DNA from: Takashimella koratensis
Lineage: Eukaryota; Basidiomycota; Tremellomycetes; Trichosporonales; Tetragoniomycetaceae
DNA: 64,000 nucleotides
Assembly (NCBI GenBank): GCA_003116875.1
Contig: BCKT01000006.1
Span: 1,399,934-1,463,933 of the forward strand
Direction: 5' to 3'
A program made the position numbers and the translations under genes. Numbering within the stretch: position 1 is the stretch's first letter; each line of letters starts with the position of its first letter. Below the pieces are notes generated by a model, which was not told the DNA's origin, did no database searches, and was given only the letters and a program-made list of their open reading frames with translations. Shown here piece after piece: positions 48,293 through 57,915 of this stretch.

Positions 48293-49419
48293 TTACTCAA
48301 CCTCTTCTTCGTCTTCCGAAGTCATCGGATAGTCCCAAAGCTCTTCAGGCTCACTCTCAATCTCAAAAGTATAGTACGTAAAGTGCTCTGGCAGACCAAG
48401 CTGCTCCTTGAGAGTGTCGTCGATCATCATACACAACCCCTCGTCGCTGAGGACGGATTCTCGACGTCGACGTGCTGAGAACGGGTGATCGCCAGCATAA
48501 AGAAATTGAATGATTCGATGCCACAGCTCCTCGTCATTGGTCTTGGTTTTGACAAAACTAGGTAGAACGACACGTACATTCGACTGCTCGTCAAAGTCCA
48601 ATCGTCATTCGTCAATGACGACCGACAGTTTTGCATTCCCTTAGAACCGAGTCAAATCCATCACCCAAATGCTTACCAATATCATGCCACTTCTCCTCTC
48701 TCTCAATGAGGTACGATCACACGCTTCTTCCAGTCGTTCTTGTGTCAACCTATACAAGTATGGATAATGGGGGTACTTTTCTAGCGCCCGAGCTCGGAAT
48801 TTTGTTTGATGGTAGTCGAAGAACAACCTGGATGTTGAAGACAAGAAGCCGAATTAGCAGATACAGGCTACAGGCGGGTGCTGAAACGCCGACTCACCCT
48901 TTTCCTTCACAAGTTTCAGCTGTCTGGCGCAGCATTTCTCTTCCAGCGAGCATCGCCTCTGTTTTGGAGTCTGGCCCAGCAGGGATATTCAATGACTGAC
49001 CGAGGAGTTGAAAGTATACTTGCACATCTGGAGGGTAACTTGAAAGCCCTGATTAGCCCGAGGTCACATGTTAGATTTCTAGTGATTGAGGAAGTGAGTC
49101 TCACTCGTGAATGCTGCCTGGGGCGTACAAGTCGATGAGGAAAGCATTGGACTCCTTCGGCATCGGCTCGTCCATGAATAGCATGGATCCCGTAACGCTG
49201 TGCTTGGTGAGCAGCTTGGTCGAATATTTGCAGGTGAAGACTCAAGGAAGTTGGGAGAGGGACGTGGAGCAATGGCTTGCTTGCTTACGGCAATGGACTG
49301 TCGATCGACTCCTCGGGTGGAGTCGAGACTTGATAGGGCGACGGAGGCGAAAGCTCCAGCTCGGGCTCAGGCTCCTCGTACCTCGCTCGTTTGTGTCGGT
49401 GCTCGACGAGCAAAGTCAT
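48293..49419 (-). CDS. Uncharacterised protein, paralog B of a duplicated pair
   Basis: Five exons on the minus strand (49289-49419, 49105-49197, 48898-49038, 48677-48827, 48293-48583) give 268 residues. Core blocks match paralog A: LFMDEPMPKESNAFLIDLYA, YPPDVQVYFQLLGQSLNIPA, GREMLRQTAETCEGKGLFFD, KYPHYPYLYRLTQERLEEA, SNVRVVLPSFVKTKTND, LGLPEHFTYYTFE. It also ends in an acidic PMTSEDEEEVE. Intron positions and phases between shared exons are the same as in A, so they come from a DNA-level duplication. The N-terminus (MTLLVEHRHKRARYEEPE) differs and A's second exon is absent. The Lys/Arg-rich HRHKRAR could act as a nuclear signal; that is inference. Confidence 0.7.
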
Positions 49420-49773
49420 TGTCTTGTGTGGATTGATTTCAACGACGTTGGGATGGATGATGGGTTTCGCAAGAGTGTAGAAAGTGAAAGAGTCAGTGAA
49501 GAGTTGAGCGAGACTAAATAAGAAATGTTCAACTTGGGTGGCGACTCTACGATTCATGCCGAGTCGAAATATCACGTCGCTTCACGGCAAACAAAGTTGC
49601 ATCCGTGGAATTTTCGGTTACAATTGAGGCCGAGACCAAAAACCAAAACCCGAGCACCTTGAACTGAATGCATCAGCGCCATGAGAGCAAGGGATGACAA
49701 CTGTACATCTCAATGAGACTCATGATCCCATACCATCTGACTACACTAGCCATTCCGCACCTGCCCCCTTTGT
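49420..49773. other. Spacer between paralog B promoter and SF3A1 end
   Basis: About 350 bases holding the promoter side of paralog B and the 3' end of SF3A1. An in-frame ATG at 49575 upstream of paralog B exists but adds an unconserved stretch. Confidence 0.4.
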
Positions 49774-52467
49774 CTACTTCTTCCTAATCGACATGACGAC
49801 CACGTCCCCCTCATCGAGATTGACGCTGGCGAGCGAGCTCGCATTATTCATGACTTTCCCCATATAGTCGATCCTGATCCTCGACACTGGTAGATCTGCA
49901 TCCACGATCCTCTTGATACGTTCACGGAGTGTTGAGAATGGCATGTTGACGTGCAATTCGGGTACACTGATGATTGAACCATCAAGTTTCCAGTCGGGTC
50001 GTTCGGGCATAGCCGGGAGTTGGACGGAAAGGGTGATAGGTTCTGGGTGCAAGGACATCCAGTCGACTTCAGAGTAAAGTTGGCCAGTGGGGAGTTTGTC
50101 GACGCGAGCGCGCTTGAAGGTGGGCGCGGAGGTGGGGGTGTGGGAAGGGGCGCGAGGTGCGGTGGCGGCGCGGGAATCGTCGCCCGTGTCTTCGGGACCA
50201 CGGGAGCGGGTCGTGCCGGCAAGAGCAGCGGCGCGGGCCGGGTGCATTGAGGGGCCAGACGCCGGGCCGGTGGGTGCGGGAGGCAGAGGGGAAGCGGAAC
50301 CAGCTGGTGGTGGGGTAGGAGACGCGGATCCGGTTGCACCGCCTGCTACGAGGTGAGGGGGGAGGGGGAGGGAAGGGTGGGAAGGGAGTGAGCTGCCAGG
50401 GCCAGTGGGAGCGGCCGAGATGGACGCGCCAGTGAAGGCGGTGTGACCGCCTGGTGTAGGAAGGCCAGCGGCGAGAGGCGGTGGCAGCTTTGACTGATTC
50501 GCGACGACGCCTGGACCAGCCTGCGGTCCGACGGTATTGACCGGCGTGTCTCTGTAAAAGGTCAGCACGAGTCTTCAAGTCAATCAGGTTTTGATGTAGA
50601 AAAAGACAGTCAGCAGAAAGTACTCACGTAACACCCAGTCTTTCGTGGAGTTTTCGAATCTGATCCTCTGCGCTGAACTTTGTCTGGAACGTTTGTTCCA
50701 CTTTTGTCGCTGTATTCGTGTGCCCATCCCAAATAATCTTCTCTCTCTCCTTTCTCTTCTGTTTCTCCTCATCCTCTCTACGCCTTCGCTCGGCTTCGTC
50801 AATTTCGTCTCCGAACAAATCGGTACGCGCAGCTGCCAGGCCTCGGAGAGAGGCAGTGATATCTGCGCCTGTCTGGAGTTGGAGGTGTTGTGCTCGTCTT
50901 GCGTCGAGCGTGTTCTTCTGCTCTTTCCATTTCGGGTCGAGGAGCTCGATTCGCATGTGCTCGGAGAGCTCGTTCTCGGGGATGGATTGACCACAGTATG
51001 GGCACTTGGCAGTAGCCACATTGCCGCCGCGTTGGATGCCTGAGCGGGGTCAGCGTTGAGTGGGTGGGGAGCATAAGATGGAGAAGAGAATCACAGAGCT
51101 TTGGACGGGAAACGAAAGTCTTACTCACCCTTTGGAACATAATCCTTCCTGATCTTGAGACCTTTCGACTCGAGCGCCGCTCGCTGGATATCCCGAGCAC
51201 GAGCCTGTTCCTGCTCCGCCTTGATACGCTGCAACCTTGCCTCTTCGTCCTCCTCATCCTCCTCCTCCTCGATCTCCATCTCCTCCACCTGAGCCGCGGC
51301 CGCTCCACTGCTTACACCTCCAACTGGCCCTGCGCCCGTCTCCTCCATCACCATCGACGCCATACGCTTCTCGGCCATACTCATCGTCCGCAGCTTGTCG
51401 ACCGTCGTTGGCGGCGGGAGGTTGAGGTCCACATCAGACTGGGTGAACTCGATCGTCTCGACAGTGACGAAATCTTGCCAATCGATTTGTGCAAACGCCT
51501 CCGCTTCCTCATCACGCTCCTTGGCACGCTGGTCCTCACGCCGCCGACGTCCACGCTCCCACTGCGCTCGGTTCCGGGCCTCATCGAGCGTCTTCCACTT
51601 GATCAAGGGATCAGACGACTCTTTGATAAGCCCCTCGATCAAACCAGGTGGGGGCTGCAGGATCTTCTGATAGGACTCGACCATGCGGTTGTAGTAGCCG
51701 TAAAGCGAGTGAGTGGGACGGAGAAAGTCAAATTGGTAGTTGCGACCCTCGCGAACGGACAAGGAGGAGAGGAACGAGCGACCTCTCCGTGCGTGGAACA
51801 GAGCGGTCAATCGGAGAATGTCCCTGGTGTTGTCAGCTCTAGATATACAAACGTTGCGGGGATGAGTAGAAAGATAGCTAGGCGCATAATTATCCTTTGC
51901 CACCATAATCACAATTCCACTCACAGGTCCATGGCAGTAACACCTGGCAAGTCCACCTTGAACTCCCAGTCCTTGGGCTCAAACGCCCCGCCCTCCTCCT
52001 CTTTCCCTTGATCAGCAGCCGTCGGTACCGCTCCTGGCGCTGGTGACGCCTCGGCCGTCTTGATACCCAACAAGACATCCTGCGCGTCCTCCTTCATCCG
52101 CGCAATCTGCCATCGATAGTACCGACTGTATGGGTCGTCATCGTTAAGGAAAGCGAATCGGGGGTCAGACTTTTGAGCTTCTCGGATCTTGTCTTCAAAG
52201 ATGGATGGAGTGGAGGATTTAGACGTGTGCGATGCGGTCTTGTCGATGATTTCTGGGACTGTCAGCAAGGAGAAGAGGGACAAGCTTGATTTGTTAGTTG
52301 TACTCACTTCTAATTTCTGTTGGTGGATAGATTACGCCGACTTTTAAGCTGTCACTGGGTCTTGGGGGTTCTTGACTCCCGCTGCCGCTGGCCCCGTTCG
52401 CGTCCTGCCTGAGCTCATCCTCTCCCGCGTACGAATTGACTGGTTTGGGGAGGTTGAGGGTGGCCAT
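49774..52467 (-). CDS. SF3A1: Splicing factor 3A subunit 1 (Prp21/SF3A1)
   Basis: Five exons on the minus strand (52308-52467, 51925-52252, 51129-51823, 50628-51039, 49774-50551) give 790 residues. SF3A1 belongs to the U2 snRNP SF3a complex and is needed for branch-site recognition. Domains in order: SURP1 (EIRKIIDKTASHTSKSSTPS, then SDPRFAFLNDDDPYSRYYRW), SURP2 (DILRLTALFHARRGRSFLSS, NYQFDFLRPTHSLYGYY), the PRP21-like region (IDWQDFVTVETIEF), an acidic coiled stretch, CPYCGQSIPENELSEHMRIE, a Pro/Ala/Gly-rich linker, and a C-terminal ubiquitin-like domain (LSVQLPAMPERPDWKLDGSI, DADLPVSRIRIDYMGKVM). The domain order equals that of the metazoan protein. Yeast Prp21 lacks the ubiquitin-like end, so this is the full-length type. 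Confidence 0.95.
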
Positions 52468-52893
52468 GGTGGATGGTGTGGTGGTGGATGAGGATGAGGA
52501 TGACAGTGGAACGGTCTAAAGTAAAGTCGACGAGGACAGGCCAAGTGACCGGCGTTAAGGGCGGGTGTGGCACTTTGCCACGTGGCAGCGGTAACCGCGA
52601 TTGATTTTCCAGGGTGAGGGGATTTGTTTATGTCCAGCCATCTGAGAATCACCACAAGTCACCGCCTCGGCAGAGGGTAGAGGGTAGAGGGTAGAGGGTA
52701 GAGGGTAGAGAGCAGACACAGGACAACAAACCACAGGACAGGACAGGACAGTAGCAGCGCAGCATGACCAAGTATTGTACAGTACACTGTCAACGTCGAT
52801 AGTTGAACTGTGATTGTTTCACTCGTCTGATCATTGCTCATTGATTGTCTATCCATTCCCTTGCGTGGTTGAGTGACCCATCTACTATCAACC
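52468..52893. promoter_or_regulatory. Divergent promoter region SF3A1 / GBD-FH3 gene
   Basis: These 426 bases separate two head-to-head genes. They contain five tandem copies of the heptamer AGAGGGT (52672-52711) followed by short AGGAC repeats (52733-52752). Confidence 0.5.
52672..52711. repeat. Heptamer AGAGGGT x5
   Basis: Tandem 7-base unit on the plus strand, about 205 bases upstream of the SF3A1 start codon and 185 bases upstream of the GBD-FH3 start. It looks slightly telomere-like but is not a known telomere unit of this group. Confidence 0.9.
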
Positions 52894-55713
52894 ATGTCCC
52901 ACCCTCGACACAGCATCACCCCTGTCCCGCAACCACAACCACAACATCATCCTCCCTCTTCCTCACACTACCAAACTACCACTGCCCGTGCAATGGCCAC
53001 TCCTCACCTCCCGCAGTCCACGTCCACCTCTCGACTACCCCCTACCATACACCACCAACCCCACCCACACCCCCAGCAGCAAGCACCTCGCCCCTACCCT
53101 CCTCGGCCCTCCCACTCCCACTCCCAACCATCTTACCCACACCCTTCTTCCCGCCCCATGGCCCCTCCATCCTCATCCACCAAGCCCCGTCCGCAGTCTC
53201 AGCAAGTCCCTCGACACCTCATGCCACCTCCTTCACCCAAAACCGTCTACCCACGAGCTTCCCCAGGCAGCGACGGTGACGGCTCCTCCATCTCTTCACG
53301 CACCAGCGGGCCATCCTCCTTGTCCGACCACGACGAGCTCGAACGGCTCCCCAGCCACGGCGGCACCCGGATGCAACAATCAGGCCAGGTCGGGAGAGAA
53401 CCCAACGGAAGGTCGAACACCGCAGAGACGTGGGACGAGCGGATCAAGACCCCGAAAGAGATGTGGACAATGGACCCCGCCGTCCAGGGGAGAGACGACG
53501 TCGAAGCGCAGTTTGACAACTTGCTCGTAAGTGGACCCAAATCAATCAGCAACTGTTCTCTTCCTCTTCACGGCTTCGTCTCTTGTATCGGTGTCGCTAA
53601 CTCTACCCCCTCTACTGTCGCAGGAATCGCTTCAGATCCCCGTGAGCGTCCGAGAGAAATTCTCCACCGTAGCGAAAGACGTCAAATCCTCCATTCTCTC
53701 ATCCAACACCATGAACCCCTCCATCCTCTCTTCCCTTACCTCCTCGACCAGCGGGGGTCCGAGCAGTTCCCCACAGATCAAGAAACGGCTATCCACTCCA
53801 CTCCTTCGCAAGGCCAAATCCTCCTCGTCCATCGGGAGCCCCGGAACCAGCCCTCAGGTGGGGAAGACGTATCGCGTCGAGGGTGACAATTTTACCATTG
53901 TCGCCTCTCCTAACCCGATGTCGCCCCGACCCGCGTTCGCAGCGTCTCACTCACACTCGCACTCTGTCGACACACGGGCCACGGGCAGGCGAGAGCGGGG
54001 TTCGTCTACCCGCCCGTCGAGCTTCTTTGGGGGCTCCTCGACACCAGCTACCCCGACAAAACGAGGACTCGGGATCTCGATGCCAGAGGGTCCAGAGGCA
54101 ATGGTCAAGTGGCTCGAGTCATACAAGGGCACAGACTTGGCAATGGATGTTGGAAGAGCGAAAAAGCTTAGGATGTTGTTGAGACATGAGTCGACACCCT
54201 GGGTCTCGGCGTTCTTGGATTTGGGAGGGTACGCGAGAATCCTGGACAGGCTCCAGGACCTTCTCGAAATTGAATGGAGGTGAGTAGCTTTGTATTTCGT
54301 TTGATATGTCAAAGCTAACACGATATTTGAAGAGAGGAGCAGCACGATGACCAAATGCTATTCGAGCTACTACGCTGCGTCAAAGCGCTCTCGACGTCTG
54401 ACGTGAGTGCCGTCTCCAAATCGAATGTTGTTTCTTATCACCTTGGACTCTTCGTGTCATTGGCTAACAAGTCACAGGTCGGCAAAATTGCCCTTCAAGC
54501 TGCCCATCCTCGTCCATACGCAGCGCTTTCTTCTCTCCTGTTCTCTGAGAAGAAACCTGGCGACTTGCCTTGTCGCCAACTGATCATTGAACTCTGGCTC
54601 ATCCTCTTCGACCTCTTCCCGACCTCCCCGCTCTCTCTTCCTCCCAACTCCAACCCCTCTTCGTCGGTCCGGTTCCAGCAACCCCCCTCGATACCGCTGT
54701 TCGTGAGAGGTTTGCTCGTCCCGGATTCAGACGACCCAACGAAGGAACACCACGAGTTCATCACACAGGCTTATAGGCCGAGAGTGTTCAGGGCTTGGGT
54801 ACAAGAGTTGAGCGATATTTGCAGGGATTACTTTTGGTGAGTTGCTCGAGCGAAGCGAGAGCGAGGACGAGGGAGGGGAGGGAGGGGGGCAAGTCCGGTG
54901 AAGGAGTTAGAGATGAAGAGGGTGTGGAGTGAGACAGACCAGATAGCCAATGACCCCACCTACAGGATCATGTGTCACGGATCCAACACTCTCTGGGCGC
55001 TTGACGAAGTTGACGAGGCGTTGGTCGAGAAGCCTGTCGCACCTGGGGGAGCGACCGGCGGTGTTGAATTCGAGGCAATGACCTATGTCGTGAGTCCCTA
55101 ATTCCCGAGTTCAAGCAAGAGCCTCCAAAAGTCGTGGCAGAGCTGGAACAGACAGCTGACGGCTTGAATCTTTATGTTGATTATGTGATTGTGTGATAGA
55201 CAACACACTTCAAGTTGCTCAATACTTTGTCGAAACGACTGGCGGAGGAGGATATGGACGCCGCAAAGAAAATGCACCAGGATCTGTTGATGTCTGGAAT
55301 GGATCGAATCCTTGTGGTGAGTGTGGTTAGAAAAGGAGGTCATGGACCTGAATGTTGAGCTATTGCTGATTGAACGACTACTCCTTATTCTCCCTTGTTC
55401 ATCACATGCCTTTGCTCGCACCGTGCTCATCTAATATCTCTCCGCTTACTCGGCTCACTCCGATCTCGTCCGGTCACAGACCATGCGTAAAGCTTCGACA
55501 ACTTATTACCCAACTTTACACCTAGAGATTGCACGTTATATTCGTTTCTTACAACTCGCATCACCTGCTGCTAAACTCCCTTATCTGATTGATAAATTGG
55601 TAGGCCCACCACCAGAGGGAATGAGGAAAAGAGGGAGACAACCGAGTTATTTACCCCCGATGCCGATCTCGGTTGATGGAGGACGAAGAGGTGGGTGGGA
55701 TATGCAGCTGTGA
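52894..55713 (+). CDS. Diaphanous-type GBD/FH3 protein without FH2 domain
   Basis: Seven exons (52894-53526, 53624-54279, 54333-54402, 54478-54836, 54966-55089, 55200-55316, 55480-55713) give 730 residues. The N-terminal 200 residues are His/Pro/Ser/Gln-rich and disordered. Next comes a Rho-GTPase-binding/FH3 armadillo region as in diaphanous formins: MPEGPEAMVKWLESYKGTDL, KKLRMLLRHESTPWVSAFLD, LGGYARILDRLQDLLEIEWR, and helices to KLLNTLSKRLAEEDMDAAKK. The protein then stops without the FH1 proline stretch or the FH2 actin-nucleating domain. Stand-alone GBD/FH3 proteins are known in fungi. A role as a Rho/Cdc42-dependent polarity scaffold or a partner of full-length formins is inference. The frame is continuous, so this is not simply a truncated formin in the window. 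Confidence 0.8.
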
Positions 55714-56355
55714 GCGCGTCGAGCGCGTTCCGATCAGCGTAGCTGAGAGGACGGCGGCGGTGGCTGCGGCGACGGCGGCGACGGCGGCGACGACGACGAC
55801 GAATTAGACGTGGGTGGCCAAACAGGATGCCAGTGGAGATTGGCGGGCATGAGGCAGAGACGCAAACGAGACGCACACGATCGGTTATGAGATAAAGACG
55901 AGAGACGAGAGAGATACCCCATGTACTTTGCCTTGACCAACACCATTTGTTTACTTTTTTACACCTACTTTTTTTACATACACCTTTACGAGGCCTTGAT
56001 TGTTCTTTCTTCCCCTCTAGCCCGAGTCTAGTCCTGTTGTTGATTGTTGATTGTTGATTGTTGATTGATCATAGATGCATTCTCAGTGTTCGTAACCGAC
56101 AACGCAACGAGCAAAGGACTTGATGCGTATCATGTTTCTCTCCAGGTTTTCTCTCCCAGGTTTTGATCTCGGTTCGCCATGTCGATGACGTCATTGCCTC
56201 GATCACCCGTTTGACGTTTTCCCTTTCCCGTTTCGCAACACCAACACGTTCAGTTGCTTCTCTTTCTCTCTTGATTTTCTCGTTCCCTCTCTTACCTCTT
56301 TCCCTATCTTATCTTCAACTGATCTTTAAACGTATCCTCAACATATCACTCCACC
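55714..56355. other. Spacer before the CsbD-like gene
   Basis: Holds the GBD-FH3 3' end, with a CGGCGGCGA-type trinucleotide repeat (55755-55802) and four copies of TGTTGAT (56036-56068). The last 150 bases are CT-rich and probably form the leader of the CsbD-like gene. Confidence 0.45.
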
Positions 56356-57497
56356 ATGTCTGAGCAACAGAACACCGGGGCTCAACCTACCCAACTTGGC
56401 GGGAACATTAAAGTAAGCCTTACCTCTCTTCCCTCTCTCCCTTCTCATCCCTCTCTTCCATCTCTCCTATCTCCTTCCCCTTCCCCTTCTTCTCCTCCCT
56501 TTCTTCCCTCTCCTCCCTCTCCTCCCTCTCCTCCCTTTCTTCCCTCTCCTCCCTCTCCTCCCTCTCCTCCCTCTCCTCCCTCTCCTCCCTCTCCTCCCTC
56601 TCCTATCTCTATTATTTCTCCTCCTTCTCCTTCTCCTCCTTCCCTGGCTCTTGCATATATGAATCATATCTTGATTCGGGGTCTGAATCTTGGCCTGGGT
56701 CCAACGACCGACTGCTGACCCTCGTTCAGATGGCGCAAGGAACCATCTACACCGCTATCGGTTCCGCCCTCAACGCGACCACTGGACCCGGGACGACTGC
56801 CGAATCATGGACAAAAGCAGGGAAAGAATTGCACAAAGCGGGTCAGACGGAAATCAGTAATGCTCAACAGAGACAGGCGGTGGATGCTAGTGTCGATGCA
56901 GCGACAGCCAAGGTCAAGTCGTGAGTTACCGCCCCCACCCCGCCCCAGTCCACCCCAGACCGGACGCCCCGTCCAGTGAGCGAGGTAACGAGGATAAGAG
57001 GACGAGAGGACAAGAGACGAGAGGACGAGAGGACAAGAGACGAGAGGACGAGAGGACGAGAGGACGAGAGGACAAGAGGACAAGAGGACAAGAGGACAAG
57101 AGGACAAGAGGACAAGAGGACAAGAGGACAAGAGGACAAGAGGACAAGAGACTACCGCTGAGCATCCAATAAAATCGAAGTGTTCAAAGCTGACGAATTC
57201 ATTTCATTTCTTCCTCCCCTGGTCTTCACATTCTCCTTCTCCGGCTCGCGGGTGAATAGCGCATGGGGCTACGTTACAGGCGACCAATCCACCCAAACCC
57301 GAGGTAACATTGAGAACGAGCAAGCGCAATGGGAATACAAGACAGCTACCGAGGGATTAGGTGCGGTCCCTGTTCCGAGCGTAGAAGGGGTTAAAGGGAA
57401 AGTACAGAGTGTGGTGGGGATGGTTAAAGGTGATCAAGAGGAACAGAGGGAAGGGAACGTCAGGGCGGAGAAAGCAGCATGGACAGATGGGGTCTAG
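56356..57497 (+). CDS. CsbD-like stress protein
   Basis: Three exons (56356-56412, 56730-56920, 57260-57497) give 161 residues. It is a small, hydrophilic, Gln/Gly/Ala-rich protein with two CsbD-like units: WGYVTGDQSTQTRGNIENEQ and VVGMVKGDQEEQREGNVRAE. The N-terminal part is helical (GKELHKAGQTEISNAQQRQA). In fungi this family includes proteins annotated as mismatch and cruciform DNA recognition proteins and is often stress-induced; the name comes from family knowledge and is not shown by this sequence. Both introns (317 and 339 bases) are far longer than others in the window and are almost completely tandem repeats, pyrimidine-rich in intron 1 and purine-rich in intron 2. A third repeat lies just past the stop. 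Confidence 0.75.
56425..56650 (+). repeat. CT-rich tandem repeat in CsbD-like intron 1
   Basis: Repeated CTCCCT and CCTCTCCTCC units fill most of intron 1. The plus strand is almost pure pyrimidine. Confidence 0.9.
56990..57148 (+). repeat. 8-base minisatellite AGGACAAG/AGGACGAG in CsbD-like intron 2
   Basis: About 18-20 copies of an 8-base unit. Variants with GACG lie mainly on the left and pure GACA units on the right, suggesting recent expansion at the 3' side. The plus strand is purine-rich. Confidence 0.92.
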
Positions 57498-57915
57498 TCG
57501 AGGTCGAGGTCGTAGCCGCAAGATAGAGGGTCAGGGTGAGGCCGAGGGGGAGATCGGGTTGTGGAGGATTATGGGAAGGAAGGAGGAGGAGAAGTTGGGA
57601 TTAGGATTAAGGAGAGAGGAGAGAGTAGGGAGGAGGGAGGAGGGAGGAGGGAGGAGGGAGGAGGGAGGAGGGAGGAGGGAGGAGGGAGGAGGGAGGAGGG
57701 AGGAGGGAGGAGGGAGGAGGGAGGAGGGAGCAGATAAGTTAAAAGTCCTGATAAAACGGTGATTTGTTCAGGTGATTTAGTGTCCATAATGCATCACTCG
57801 CGAGGTATTTCGTGTCATCCTCTCGATGAAACTGGTACATGTCGCATCTGAAGCCTCTCAGTTCACACGCGGCACCTCGCACCTCGCACCTCGCACCTGG
57901 TACCTGGGGTTGAGG
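57498..57915. other. Convergent spacer CsbD-like / PNS1
   Basis: It contains the 14-copy AGGAGGG array and, at 57872-57899, four copies of the heptamer CGCACCT. No gene is seen. Confidence 0.6.
57627..57730 (+). repeat. Heptamer AGGAGGG x14, G-quadruplex candidate
   Basis: About 104 bases of a perfect GGA/GGG-rich 7-base unit, about 130 bases after the CsbD-like stop codon. Regular GGG tracts on the plus strand can form G-quadruplexes or, as a homopurine run, triplex DNA. Confidence 0.93.

Noticed and set aside
52672..52711. Interstitial telomere repeat
   Set aside because: The unit AGAGGGT does not match the usual TTAGGG-type repeats, lies between two housekeeping genes, and fits the general heptamer pattern of the region.
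53531..53900. Truncated full-length formin with a missing FH2 domain in the window
   Set aside because: The following exons end with a normal stop at 55713 and the next gene begins 640 bases on, so there is no space for FH1 and FH2.
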